A stretch of DNA of 49,950 nucleotides from Helochares maculicollis (Eukaryota > Arthropoda > Insecta > Coleoptera > Hydrophilidae). This document shows, piece after piece, positions 1 through 11,649 of the stretch. The notes under the pieces were generated by a model that was given only the letters and a program-made list of their open reading frames with translations, did no database searches and was not told the DNA's origin. Both the position numbers and the translations under genes were made by a program. The stretch spans positions 1 through 49,950 of the forward strand of contig JAWQRO010000187.1 in assembly GCA_033557835.1 (NCBI GenBank), in the 5' to 3' direction. Numbering within the stretch: position 1 is the stretch's first letter; the number at the start of each line of letters is the position of its first letter.

Positions 1-199
1 TGGGTCTTCCAGAACGTGGAGCATCTTCAATATCGAAATTGCCGGAACGAAATTTTGCAAACCAATTTTGGCATTGTCGTTCGCTCAATACATCTTCTCC
101 ATACACTTCACGTAATTTTCGCCTTGCATGAACTGCATTTTTACCTTTTCGGTAATAAAAAAGTAAAATATGCCGAAAATGCTGCTTTCTATTTTCCAT
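1..199 (-). CDS. mariner transposase, amino-terminal part (mellifera-like), cut by window edge
   Basis: Transposases of the mariner family bind the terminal inverted repeats and move the element by cut and paste into TA sites. The minus strand from the ATG at 199 stays open for 66 codons to the window edge. The start reads MENRKQHFRHILLFYYRKGK and the frame ends with the motif ...DAPRSGRP. This is the first helix-turn-helix domain and linker of mariner transposases. The pattern of HFRH, F..RKGK, a GED-containing helix, QNWF.KFRSGNFD and PRSGRP fits the mellifera subfamily best, from family knowledge. The catalytic domain would lie to the left, outside the window. No stop or frameshift is seen in this part, but whether the whole copy is intact cannot be judged. 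It is not the same lineage as the three mauritiana-type copies in this window. Confidence 0.75.
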   Translation of the reverse strand, partial: MENRKQHFRHILLFYYRKGKNAVHARRKLREVYGEDVLSERQCQNWFAKFRSGNFDIEDAPRSGRP

Positions 200-599
200 C
201 TTTGATAGAGCACAAAAAAAACTATTGCAAAGAATTTCACCAAAATATATAACTTGTATGCGACTTAAGTGTGAAGTTGGCTGTAAAATATGATTAGCCT
301 CTAGAGGGCCTTTCTTTTAAATCACATTGCATTGCATGTGTCTCTCTGAAGTACATTTGCATTAAAAAAAATGCCGAGAAAACAAATCTTCCAATATAAC
401 TGCGAACTTTCACATTCTGCTTAAAAAAGTGTCATCAAATGAGCTCTTTGGCATTTTTAATCAGATTTTACGCTGTTGTCGAGTTAAATAGGCATAAACT
501 AGAATCAAACCAATCATTCACAGTTTATAAAACGTGAAATCCTAACTAAAATAAGGGTCTAATTTTAGAATATAAATTCATATATAAAATCGAATTTAG
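200..599. other. A+T-rich DNA, includes presumed mariner 5' leader
   Basis: This stretch holds the presumed 5' untranslated region and terminal inverted repeat of the mariner at the left edge. The other end is outside the window, so the boundary cannot be fixed. A motif at about 255-285, read on the minus strand as AACTTCACACTTAAGTCGC, is a possible inner part of that inverted repeat, but this is a guess. No gene is seen in the rest. Confidence 0.4.
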
Positions 600-1190
600 G
601 CCTGCTAAGCCCCACTTCCGGCTTTCAAATTTACACGAAACTGTTTATTATTACTATATTTTCCATGTTTATAATTTTTGTAACAATTTTCTGCAATTTT
701 TTATTTTAAGCCCTACTAAAATTGGAATTTTCAAAATGATCAAAATAGCACTTCCGGTGCTCCGATCATATTGAAAATATGTCTCTCAGGTTTTTGTTAT
801 ATTTAAGATGTGCACGAAGTATCAATCTGATAACTTAGTTTTAAAGACTACTTTATTTGAAAAAATGTCAAAACTATGTAGATAAGAAGGTACTTCCGGT
901 GGTCCTACATGTTTCAAAATTTTATACAGATATACGTTTTTGTGATAATAGCCGTATGCCACATTTTATCGCTCCACGACAAACCGCCTAACCATTATCG
1001 TGTTTTCATACACACAGACAGACACACAAACACACACACACACAGAGAACCTGCCAAAAATGGTCAAAATTGATTAAAGGGCACTCAATAACGTGGGGAT
1101 ACGTCAAAATCTCGAAGTCGAATTTTTGCATGATCCCAATACTTACCCTTTACTATACTTCTATACTTCTATACGGAAATGAAAAAAATC
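600..1190. repeat. decayed interspersed repeat with ACTTCCGG motifs and a (CA)n run
   Basis: The motif ACTTCCGG occurs three times (near 607, 750 and 892). A (CA)-rich run follows at about 1011-1046, and the block ends with a short tandem array of CTATACTT at 1153-1174. The phrase TGCATGATCCCAATACTT sits just before that array. From memory, many arthropod repeats carry a (TG)n stretch followed by a degenerate phrase of this kind and a short simple-repeat tail. If so, the element reads on the minus strand from the array. There is no coding sequence in it and the family is not identified. Confidence 0.45.
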
Positions 1191-2524
1191 AGAAAGCAGA
1201 AAACCACTAGATTTCCACTTCATTCTTCATTAATAACTGATATTGAAATATTATCAAGTTTTTTACTAATGGTTCTACATATTTTTTAATTTCTGTAAAA
1301 CGAAATATTTTCATTGTGGTTCGTTCATTGTAACTTCGCTTCTTCCACTTCTTCCAGTATTTTACATCATGTTCGCGTCACGTAACTCGATTGAAATGAA
1401 TGCAAGGCTATACATTCATTGTGCGATAATCGTGTACATCTAACCTAAACGTTTGACATTCAGCTTATCGAAACATTACTATAATTATGATAGCTTGCTG
1501 CTCGTTATCAGATTATTTGGTCCAGATGACATCGTCTGCCTTTCGATCAAGAGGCAATTTAGAATCGATTTTGAAAACTAAAACAGTAAAACTCTTAAAA
1601 ATATGCTTTTAATAATGTATACGAGAGTTACGCTTGGTATAAAATTCACAGACATCGAAAAAGGAATCGGAAACTGAAGACTTCAGTAAACATATAACAT
1701 CAACTGCTGAATCTACGACACCAAAAGGCGGGCTAAAGAAATTGCATACGCACGGAAATCTTTGTGGACAAAAAAACTTAAAATTATTAATATCGAGACT
1801 AAAAGGACTGCGAATAACAACGAAAAATATAAAAAATACACAATAAATAATTTAACTTAGTTTTTATTCGCATACCAACGCCGTCCATTCAAACACAAAT
1901 CAATGTTGGAGGAATTCCTCAACTGGGTAAAAAAACCGCCCACTCCCATGTCTAATCGACAGAACGTCCCTGCTCTCAATTGGTCGACTTTATAGAAACA
2001 TTCAATTTATTGAGTATTTTAATTATTATTTGCAGTATCTTTCACAGCATTTACTGTTCAAGTGATATAAGATAACAATACCATGTGCTATGAAACTGTC
2101 ATGCAATGCTTTTTTAATTTATTATAGTTGTAGCAGTTAAAAAATTATTAAACAATTTTAAATAGGTACATTAAGTTGAGCAAAAATATATTTGGTCATA
2201 CATATCGTTTTTGCAAGATCGATTACTGCGCATTCATAGATTGTTTTATATAATGTCAGAAAGTCAACATTTTAAATTTGTTAACGTTTATTAATTTTTT
2301 TATAGATCTGGCTTTTAGAAATCAAAATTTTCCAAATGCTTTAGTCTTTTTTAGTAATATGCAGAAAGTTATAATTATTATTATATGATTTTTATTAAAT
2401 AATTTCTTGGGAAATATATAATCAAAAAATTTAGTTGTCAGTCAATCTAGTCCAAGATACACCAATTCAAATTTGATTTAATCAACCTAAGCGTTAATTG
2501 TATGAATTGTATAATATTGTAATT
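1191..2524. other. A+T-rich DNA, no gene seen
   Basis: Stops are frequent in all frames and no domain, inverted repeat or RNA gene was recognised. It may include the 3' flank of the piggyBac remnant that lies to its right. Confidence 0.5.
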
Positions 2525-3961
2525 ATTTGGTTTCACCCATTCTACTTTCGTTTAGAGCCGATCTTACATCCAATCTATAAAATTTATATTTTGCCCTTCT
2601 CTTCATATTTTTAAGAGTACGGTCATCTCTTAATAGTAAAAGAAACAAGTTTCTATATGAAAATTTTTGCTTTCCTAGCTAGAGTTTCGTTTCACACAAA
2701 AGACAAAAGTATTCAAAAAATAAATATCAATAATATTCATAAATAATCGGTATGGTCACAGAAGTGTACTTCTGCTACACGTAGACTCTCGTTAGTTTAG
2801 CAGCAATGACAAGACCACCTTTAGATTCATTTTATTATAATCACTTCAGGTCTCTTTTTGCCTAATATAGAAATTGTGTTATCATCCTACAGGCTTGATA
2901 TGTAAAATTATAGAAATGTAAGTACTATAACATTGCTAAATTTTCGCTTATCTCATTCGAAATTTTATAGGCCTGAAAGTGATACTTAGCTGTATTGGTG
3001 TATCAATTTTATTTTTGCAAACGGTACCAAGGAGACTAAGGTTTACTTTTTGACAAATAATTTGAAGAGAGACACCAGTAAAAAAGTTATCTGTTGTAGT
3101 TCTTTGCCAACTGCCCTCATATGGTTCAACTAAATCGCATATAACATGAAAGTCTTGATTTTTTTGCTATACCGTCAGGCGTTTTGCCGGTGTACACCTG
3201 ACGGTTACAGAAATGTATTTTTTACATCGACAGCTGCATACAATATTATATATACAATGGTTTTGATTTTATGTACAGCTTGAATGGACATTTTGCTCAA
3301 AAAGAAACCAACTATTCATTACCTGTAATATATATGGTTCAAGTGCAATTCAAAACAAATATATTCCAAATGCCCCTTTAGGCTGTTAATTTATCTTCTA
3401 ATTTTCCCTATTTACCAGTAGGAATAAATAATAATAGATAAATTCATCAAATCTTTAAAAAATCCTGTAACCTGTTTCCAGACATGGCAGCAATACAAAA
3501 AGATTTACTTGTGGGAATACTAATTAACTATTTTTCTTGAGTAGGCTACTTTCGACATCTCAGTGTACCAGCTTTTATTATAAAATCTTCACATTCCTCC
3601 TTTTCAAATAGAATTCAATTACTTTTGTTTGTGGATTCCTTTTCTAATTCCATATCTATAAGCTGCTGCATTACTGTAAAGCCATATCATAGTACATCAT
3701 TCTTGCAGTCAGATATAGGTTGGAACCGTTTGCGAATCTACTATACTGAACAATACCAGGGCGTATATTACAAATATTACGTTGACTTCTACTACCGCTA
3801 GTAAATAGTACCCCAAATTTTGCAATGTACATTGAATTGATAAAATAGTCACCATGATCTTTTGATTCTAACAAAAACAAAACTAACTTACTGTTTCTAG
3901 CTTGTCTCCTGTTTCTGCAACATTTTTGACCCTCAAATTCCGTCAGTATGATTGCCAACAA
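2525..3961 (-). pseudogene. piggyBac-family transposase pseudogene
   Basis: piggyBac transposases cut and paste elements at TTAA sites. Read on the minus strand in shifting frames, this region follows the family order. First comes an RNIxxxRPG-type segment inside an open stretch at 3671-3961. Next is MSGNRLQDFLK followed by IRFDEF in another frame (about 3440-3490). An EQL-VSF-AKCPFKLYIKSKP-like block follows (about 3260-3330). The best block lies at about 3050-3200: VYTGKTPDG, DLVEPYEGSW, TTDNFFTGVSL and LLGT-CKNK. A trace of KRPEVI.YNK and a basic tail follow near 2540-2880. Many stops and several frameshifts break it, so it is dead. About 470 codons' worth is covered, against roughly 550-600 usual for the family. 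No TTAA-flanked ends were found. Blocks such as TGKTPDG and TTDNFFT make the family call firm; the outer limits are approximate. Confidence 0.7.
3171..3205. repeat. 9-bp inverted repeat inside the piggyBac remnant
   Basis: ACCGTCAGG at 3171-3179 is the exact reverse complement of CCTGACGGT at 3197-3205, with 17 bases between. It falls next to the part of the transposase that codes the TGKTPDG motif. It could form a hairpin or be chance. Confidence 0.6.
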
Positions 3962-5250
3962 AACTTGTTACGACTATTTTCTAGCAATATAAAGGTTCCA
4001 ATCGTGCAGGTAAAACAAAGTAATTACATTTTTCCATCAAATATATTTAAAAGTATATATTTGTGTAGGGAACAAAGACTACAAAAATACCAGGACGAAT
4101 TTTTAATCTATCGCACAGTGCATTTACGCGCGGTGATTCTAGAAAAAAGGTCCAAACAGTCCACAACAGCTATCAATAAAAGGGCTTTACTGGACCAAAG
4201 CGCTCCAAAACGTGTCCATAAAGGTGAGTTAGGGAGTTTTTTACGCCTCGCACGGCCCCCTTTGTTATTTATTAAGCCGGACTTGCTATGGCATGGCGCG
4301 GTCTCTACACTCATTACTCCAACTAATAGGTTGTAAAAAACACCGACACACATGCGGCTACAACATACAATGCATGAGTCCCACGTTCGGAAGCTTCAAT
4401 ATTATAAGATTCAATGTATGCTTTGGCACCAACTCGACACCAATGATTTCCCATAAATAAAAAGAATCAAATGAACCAAAAGAGTAATTTATATTGTACG
4501 TATATGCCATTATACACCCACTACTATCAAATGTGCGAACAACGTCACGCTAATTCTCTAAATATACATTCTAGAATATTCATAAATGATTTTTAATTCT
4601 GCACCACAATGTGCCTGTTTCTAAAAACACTTTGCATTTGCATAGGTTGCCGCTCGACTCCTACCAAAGAGAATAAGATATATTCACCCGAATAATAGGC
4701 CGTTTCGGTTCCTTGATTTACGAGGTCCCTGAATAATTGGATGAAAGCCGCATGAAAGGGACGAAATATGGATTTTATTTTGATACCCCATCGTCTTCGG
4801 GAAAGGGGATTGTTGGCGAAAGATAGATGCGGCTGCAAATTGTTGTGTTAAAAGGGGATTGTGAAAGGATTCCGTGGCGGATGGCACTATTTTCTCGTTT
4901 GGAGCGTCTTTTACGTCCAAACACTTCCAAATTAATTATTGATCTATCCGCTTCTCGAACGGGGAGCAGGGGTGCCTTGGAACACAGACGGCGAACCATT
5001 ACTTTTTTATGATGCCCCGGATAGGATGCTTGTAATTTTAAAGGGGTGCGCTCTTTCTCTACTCCTTTTGCATCGCATAAATATTTTACCATGGAAGGAA
5101 TTAAAAGTTATAGATGTCGCAGATCTCGCCGTTAAATTTCTCCGTTCTCAGCTGAGAACTACTTAAAATAGTAAGGTCGTTCCGGGGGAAATCGTTCATA
5201 TTTCGTTATGTACTTTATAAAAATAAAGCGCATATAAAAATTAGTCCCTT
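3962..5250. other. unassigned DNA with short overlapping open frames
   Basis: A 144-codon frame on the plus strand (3902-4336) and several 60-105-codon frames on both strands (4590-5170) overlap here. None shows a recognised motif, and frames are open on both strands at once, which argues against coding. The G+C content is higher than in the flanks around 4770-5110. The left end may include the 5' part of the piggyBac remnant. Confidence 0.4.
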
Positions 5251-6290
5251 AGTTCAGCACGTTTTCCTTCTTAATCGACGCTAAGCAGTCCACAGATGGC
5301 AGCAGCTAGGAACCGCAAAGGGAGGTTTGCATTTTAAAGTCATTCCGTGCACATTACCAACCGTAATGTTCCTCTGAAACGCCGTAACCACTGAAATAAG
5401 GCAGCAGTCCTCGTCCTATTCGTTCCCATGCGACCTACCAACTGAACTACTCTAAGTGATGGTTGGAACGAATCCAAGACAGCGGCGAAATTTCCCGTCC
5501 ACCCGTCGACGCCGACGTCTACCCCAAAGAGGTCGTAATCAGACTAGCCTCGCAAAATTACTTTGACAGCTGTAAAAGTGCCATACCGATGACCTCTATT
5601 CCCTTGTGATCTCTTAGCTTTACTCGTAATTGGACAATTGAGAAGCACTTTCAATAAAGATAGCAAACGAATAGCAACATAAATTAAAACGTTTCGTACC
5701 AAGAAAAGCGCAGAAACTTTCTAATGTCCAAGTAGTAAACAATCCTTACAATAAAACTTTCCAATATAAACTCCAATAAAATTTTTACGGCAAATTTGAA
5801 TTTTTGACTTTTCCAAATATGCCATTTACCGATTATTCAATAAACTACGAAAGGGTAAAAGAAAAATCGAAATAGTACACGTCTGGCATCCGGCAACGTC
5901 AACAAGGGTAGAAAGAGCAATTTAGGTAATGCATCATTTGAGTCGTGGCGATGTGGCAAGCTCGTTACTGTAGGATCCAAGGAGGCTCTAGCACATAGCA
6001 CACTACGACCGACATGATTGATCGAACGGTGTGGGTCTCTGAGGCAAGCAATCGACCATCCCACGACGACGTAGACGGCTTACTTGGATCGCTACTCGTT
6101 CGCAATTCACACCCTCCGGCTTTCGCCTCGGCTCACTTGATGACAAGGATTACCGCACCAACTGCCTGCTTCCACTGCCCAACGAGGCGAACAGTCCCCA
6201 TTAAACCAGCGTTTCTGAAACAATCCCCTTTTAAACTCGTAAATTGTGTCGTTCTACATTTCGAAGAGGTAGTTATAAAAGTTTGAAATC
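5251..6290. other. moderately G+C-rich unassigned DNA
   Basis: About 5260-5620 and 5880-6240 are less A+T-rich than the flanks and contain short open frames on both strands (5837-6064 minus, 6014-6286 plus). No domain, splice-site pattern or repeat family was recognised. Confidence 0.35.
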
Positions 6291-8796
6291 TTTATAGGTC
6301 GGGGCTACTAATAAAACATACTTTAGGCTTAATGAGAAAATTTAAGGTCTTGATCGTGGAAATTTGGACTAGTGATTACGATTACTGCGATTTTTTTTAC
6401 TAACAAGGTAAATTAAAGCTTTCGCATATTTCCTATATCGAGAGCATGTGTTAATCATTATATTAAAGTATTAAATCATCGATTTCCGGAACAAATTTTT
6501 AGACTTGTAATTGTTGTTATTTCTGTTGGTTATTGTTTACATATTTGTTGTAAATAATCTGCTAGAAATCATAGTTGACTAGGTTGGCATACAAAACTAA
6601 GGCAAGGGAGATAATAGTACAAAGAGCACTAGGAACGTTTTGCAAAGCTTCGTTTGAAAACAATGCTTGAACAAGAGAGAGTAAGAATCACTCTTTGTTC
6701 CAAGTATTCGGAATATCTTCATAATGGAAAAATAGTATCTCTTTTTGTTCATTTTCACACGCTGGAACAGTGCAAAATCGCACAGTGCAAAATCGCACAG
6801 TGCATGGTCTGGACTGTAATGCGGGTGCTTAAGAAGTTGTTATCGTGTAGTTCTCATATAAGGGGTGTGGGCTTTCATGTAGTTCGCTTGAGCATTGAAA
6901 TGATGGAGAAACAGAGTAACCATTTTTGAGGTTGGTCGTAAGTGCTTTAGAGATTTGAAGACTTTGAGAAGCTATTGTGAAGCGTACCATTCTGTGTATC
7001 TAACTTGACATGATCTAAAATATTATTTGACTTGAGAAATACAGTTAATTGGGGTTTTCTAACACCTACGCGTATATCCTCATAATCTAAGACTCAAGCT
7101 TTTTTGGCCAGAACATCAATTAATGCTGCCTAGTCATTTGTCACCTAGATGACATATCGAGAGTTTCTTCCTTGCAAAGAGTGCAGCATCAAACGAAATG
7201 CTGATGCAGTTAAGAGCGAAAATATTCTTCATTTGCTGGTAGACCAGTCGACTTTCACTGCAGGAAGTTGTCGTGAAAACAGTTTATTGTGTAACTGTCG
7301 TCTGTGGCCTTCCTGCGTGTTCTAGCATCTTCAAAAGTAAAATTTCTTTGTATTACTTGGTTGTAGTGGTATCTAAACAATGTAAACATCACCTAGTGCA
7401 AGGCTTATTTCTTGTTCGTCGATTACTGCAGCGAATACTGAATAAGAATGAACAGCAAGATTCAGCAAACAACTACGATATAAAGGTAGCATCATATCGC
7501 AACAGTTTTCTAGTATCCTTTGTATTAAGTTTGCCTCACTGAAGATACCATAGGTATACTCGAATAATCATCTATCTCACCATCTGAAGTGAAGATCTTT
7601 GGCAGTGTAGTTATAGAGTAACTTTATCATAAAAAATACAAATAATGTCCATAAAGTATATGATAAATATACTAAAATGTATTATTCTGATATTGGTACA
7701 AGAAGACATTCTGGATAAATATACTGTGCATCTATCAACGCAGAAACATTGTGGTTCTTTGCAGTGCAAGCTTCACATTATGTTGGCATGTTTTTTTGGA
7801 AAATGTATATTATTCCAAAAATAATAGATTTCAGGATATGAGACGTTACGAACAAAAGATTTCCCAACTTGACCATAAAGGAAAGTTGAAGAAAACCTAA
7901 CAAATATGACATATTTAATTTGAAAAATCCTATATATATATATATTCCATACAAATGCTTATAATCGTGATTGATTTAATATACACATAGCGTACATCCT
8001 TTGTTGCATATAGTGCTTAATGGGATTACAAATATAAACATAAATGTGTTTGATTTTCGTGAGATTGGCGAGTTTCTAGTAATACTCTGTGCGTAAAACT
8101 AAACAGAAAGAAACGTTCTCTAATTTTTGTTAATACCAACCTGTATTCTTTATATGGCCCTTACCGACATTGCTTATGGGAAGTTTGTTGGCTTGTCGCG
8201 TTTTAAAGGGTCCTATGACTTTTCCACCCCGCTACCTTTTCCGTTGTAGCTTTGACAGTTTTCCCCTTCTTTGCACGACTGGCATCAGATTGTGTTTAAT
8301 TATTAATTCACATTTTTTGTTGCGCCCCAGAAAATGACTTTGAAGTTTTTTCTCTTATCTTTATTACAGGAGGAAAGAGAATATAAAATACTAATGCTGG
8401 AGTTCGCTAAGGGAATGACATCGTTTGTGGCTTGATCGCAATCCAGATTCTTTGCTTTGTTCAACCAACAATTTTTTTCTCTCTTTGCTCTACCATTGAG
8501 AGTGATTTTCATTTAAATCGGCGTGGGCTCTTGCATAGATAGTTTTAGATATAACATATTGAGTTTGTGAAGCATGAAATAAAAATTATTCATGTATGTG
8601 CATATCAACTTAAATCTGTCTAATTATGGTTAAGGTTTTTAAATTCTTTTAAAATAATTTAAATATAGTGTTATTGATTTATAATTTACGTGAAAGTTAT
8701 ACAAGAATGAAAAATATGTAAAATTTTACTCATAATTTTAACTCTAATAATCATTTTTGACCTGTGATCGGTTGCTATCTAATAAAATCCGAAAAC

Positions 8797-8800
<4 letters not shown>
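6291..8800. other. A+T-rich DNA, no gene seen
   Basis: Only short frames without motifs occur. There is a small (TA)n run at about 7931-7945 and a 15-bp tandem repeat at 6767-6804, listed separately. Confidence 0.45.
6767..6804. repeat. 15-bp tandem repeat, 2.5 copies
   Basis: The unit ACAGTGCAAAATCGC is repeated exactly at 6767-6781 and 6782-6796, followed by a partial copy ACAGTGCA to 6804. No mismatches are seen, which suggests a recent duplication. Confidence 0.9.

Positions 8801-8837
<37 letters not shown>
8801..8837. repeat. (AT)n microsatellite
   Basis: An uninterrupted alternating AT run of about 37 bases. Confidence 0.95.
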
Positions 8838-8840
<3 letters not shown>

Positions 8841-11649
8841 AATATTTGATTTTTTATTCCAAAACTTCCAAACTTCAAAACAAAGCATACATTTTCAAGA
8901 GAATACAACCGAAGTAATAAACGTGTTCAAACGTTTGGTGGTGTTTTATACTATAATCCTCCTCAGTATAAAAATCATAGATTTCAGTGTATGAAACGGT
9001 ATTATTACCTATGTAATGAAAGTTAGTATTTGGGTACGTGGTATACGAATTTCTGTAGTTTCGCGAACGACTGTAAATTCACGTTATAATCAAATGTAGA
9101 TAAGTAATCCCGAAATTGGTAAAAGAAGGACCAACTGCATTGATCAAGTCAATTTGGGAACATCATAAAGTAATAATAACTTTAGCAAACAAAGAGGAAG
9201 GCCACTGAAACTCCAACACGGCCAATAAAAGCTCGCAAACATTCCCCATAACACCGGTATCAGTATTATTCCGCCTTATAGCCTACTTTGATCGTCCTCA
9301 AATGACTATGCCACCGCTAAAATTGCTTGCCAAGCGTGAAAATGCTCACGGCTCTGTTTATATCGAAAGTGGATTCTATATTCGACTAGCTCCAGGACGA
9401 TATCAGTATAGGTGGAACTGGCACACATGCTCTTCACCCTGAAACTTCCACATAAGTTATGAGACATTGATTGTGTAATAAGAGTATGTACTACGGAATA
9501 CAGGGCATATGTGTGCTGAAGAGCGGGTGCGGGAAGGATTCGGGGGTTGGAAAAGGGTGTAATAGCAAGAGGGTGCTGATTGCTACGGCCTCGCATAACG
9601 GTTGTTTGAGTAGGTGTAAAGCGTATGCGAGGATATAATGTGTTGGAACCAAGTTGGCAGCCACTCTACAACACGTCTCCGTGAATTTGTTACACGGTTA
9701 CATTCTAGCATGTTTTGTTTCGATTCTGTATCGAGTGCGCCACATCAAAGAATCCTGTATAATTAAAACTGTTGTTTAACTGTAATGGGAGAGTGGGTGT
9801 ATTTTGAAATGAGAATTTTTCTTGTGGCTCTGCCGACGCAAAAATTGCATTATTAATGCAAGATGCAACTGTTTATTGCTTCAGAATATCTATACTGCAG
9901 ATAGAATAACAATATTTAATTTATATTACTGTGCGTACGTGGAGCATTTATTTCATTCGAAGGGATCTAGTGACGGATTTTAACATGCAAGCAATAATCC
10001 CAACCGTAGTTGTCTTAAGGCAAGTACGCCTCTGCACTTGCTCCATATCTGGAGAAACGGAAGCACATCTTCTTTGCAGCGGCCTGCGAAATAGCTCCAT
10101 TTACATTTTGCATCCCACTTCATCGTCTTATACGAAAGAAAGTCAGGCAATGGTCCACTGTTTGAGTATGGATACGAGCTGTGGTTTTCTGCTTTCCCCA
10201 TTTCATGTTTTGCTTAGGAATACGGCCGAGCACTAAAAACTTTCCCGTTCGGATCCTTTTCCTGGGCTTAATCCTTCAGGACTTTTCATTTAGATGACTC
10301 CGCTTTGCTTTTACAGAAGTTCTTTCGCTGCTCCGTTTCAAAGAAGATATCTACCAAATCTCTGTAAGAAACGTCCTCGGGATTTTTGTGATAATTAAAA
10401 AAGGCCTTATTTGAAAACGGAAAGAAGAATAAGACGAAATTAGAATTACTTGCGAGCAAGTAATGAAAATTAAATATTATGGTGGAGGTGAGCTGCGTGC
10501 TTTTGAAATCAGAAACAATAATTTATTTGGGCTTACGCTTTCTATTGTTTGTGATGCGCCTATTCTAAACTTAAATTTAGACGAATTAATCTAACTAAAG
10601 AAAGCAAAATGTGTGAAAAATTAATTTTATATGTAATTGGTCTCTCTCTATTTGTATTTTGAACATTGCGATGCATTGTACCATGTATTATTAATAAATA
10701 CTAATAACATGTGTGAGAGATATAGGAATGAAATATTGATACTTCCGTGAATTATGCAATATATCGTCGCTTTTGTAAAATCGTATACCAATTACTAAAA
10801 CCACATGACAGGCCTACATTTAACAAATTACCCTTACCTACATAATATTTGAATGTAACATGTTTGTAACTCTGCTTGTATAAATAATTTATGTTATGAT
10901 TTATTACTTGATTATATTTGTTGTGTGCTTTTCCAAAAGAATTGCGGTTCATATGTCACATCTTCAGCTATGCTTTACGAATATACAACGCGTAAAATGT
11001 GAATAATAAAAAACTCTACTCAAACTTGACTTTAAAATATGCCTTTGTTATAATTTTGTAGTATGACGCTCCCAATCACAAAAATTCTTCATTACTGTCG
11101 TTGAATTAGTAAAACTTTCTTGAAAGTATCATAACAGTTGTATGATGTGACAGCAATGCTTATGATAAAAGTTTAGGCGTCTACAAACAGCCAAAAGAGC
11201 TTCTTCTTTCCACGGTTCAAAACAGGGTTCATGTAAGAATTTGTTTATTGACTTAATCTCATAATTTTCTAGATGTATGTCTAACTAAGAATTTTATATT
11301 ATGCGCAAGAAGGTTATCTTAAATTTGTAAATCTTAAATCTGCGCCCAGTTTCACAACCAACAATTATTTTTGTAAATGATTTGATGTGTGTACATATTT
11401 TTGTGTAGTGAATATATCAATTTTACTCAGTTACAAGTAGCATGCATTCACTGAATTTTATTGCAATTGTTGTTCAAAAAAGTTAATTATCATACATCAG
11501 CTAAATATCTCATAGGCCTTTTGTACACAATTTGGCTATACCATGATAAAGACGATCTAACACCTAGTTGTCCAAGTATCTGTGAAAGAATTATGTTATA
11601 CTTTTGTACAATCTGCACTATATCTAACAAAGTTTATACCAAATGTGTA
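8838..11649. other. unassigned DNA, no gene recognised
   Basis: The stretch is A+T-rich apart from about 9180-9660 and 10020-10280, which are somewhat G+C-richer. Short frames at 9306-9596 (minus) and 9931-10236 (plus) show no known motif. No inverted-repeat element or RNA gene was found up to the mariner copy that starts at 11650. Confidence 0.4.

Noticed and set aside
3902..4336. 144-codon plus-strand open frame
   Set aside because: No recognised motif, overlapped by a minus-strand frame, and it begins inside the piggyBac remnant on the other strand. Treated as a chance frame.
8801..8837. (AT)n run as a possible origin or matrix attachment site
   Set aside because: A plain microsatellite explains it; nothing else supports a functional role.
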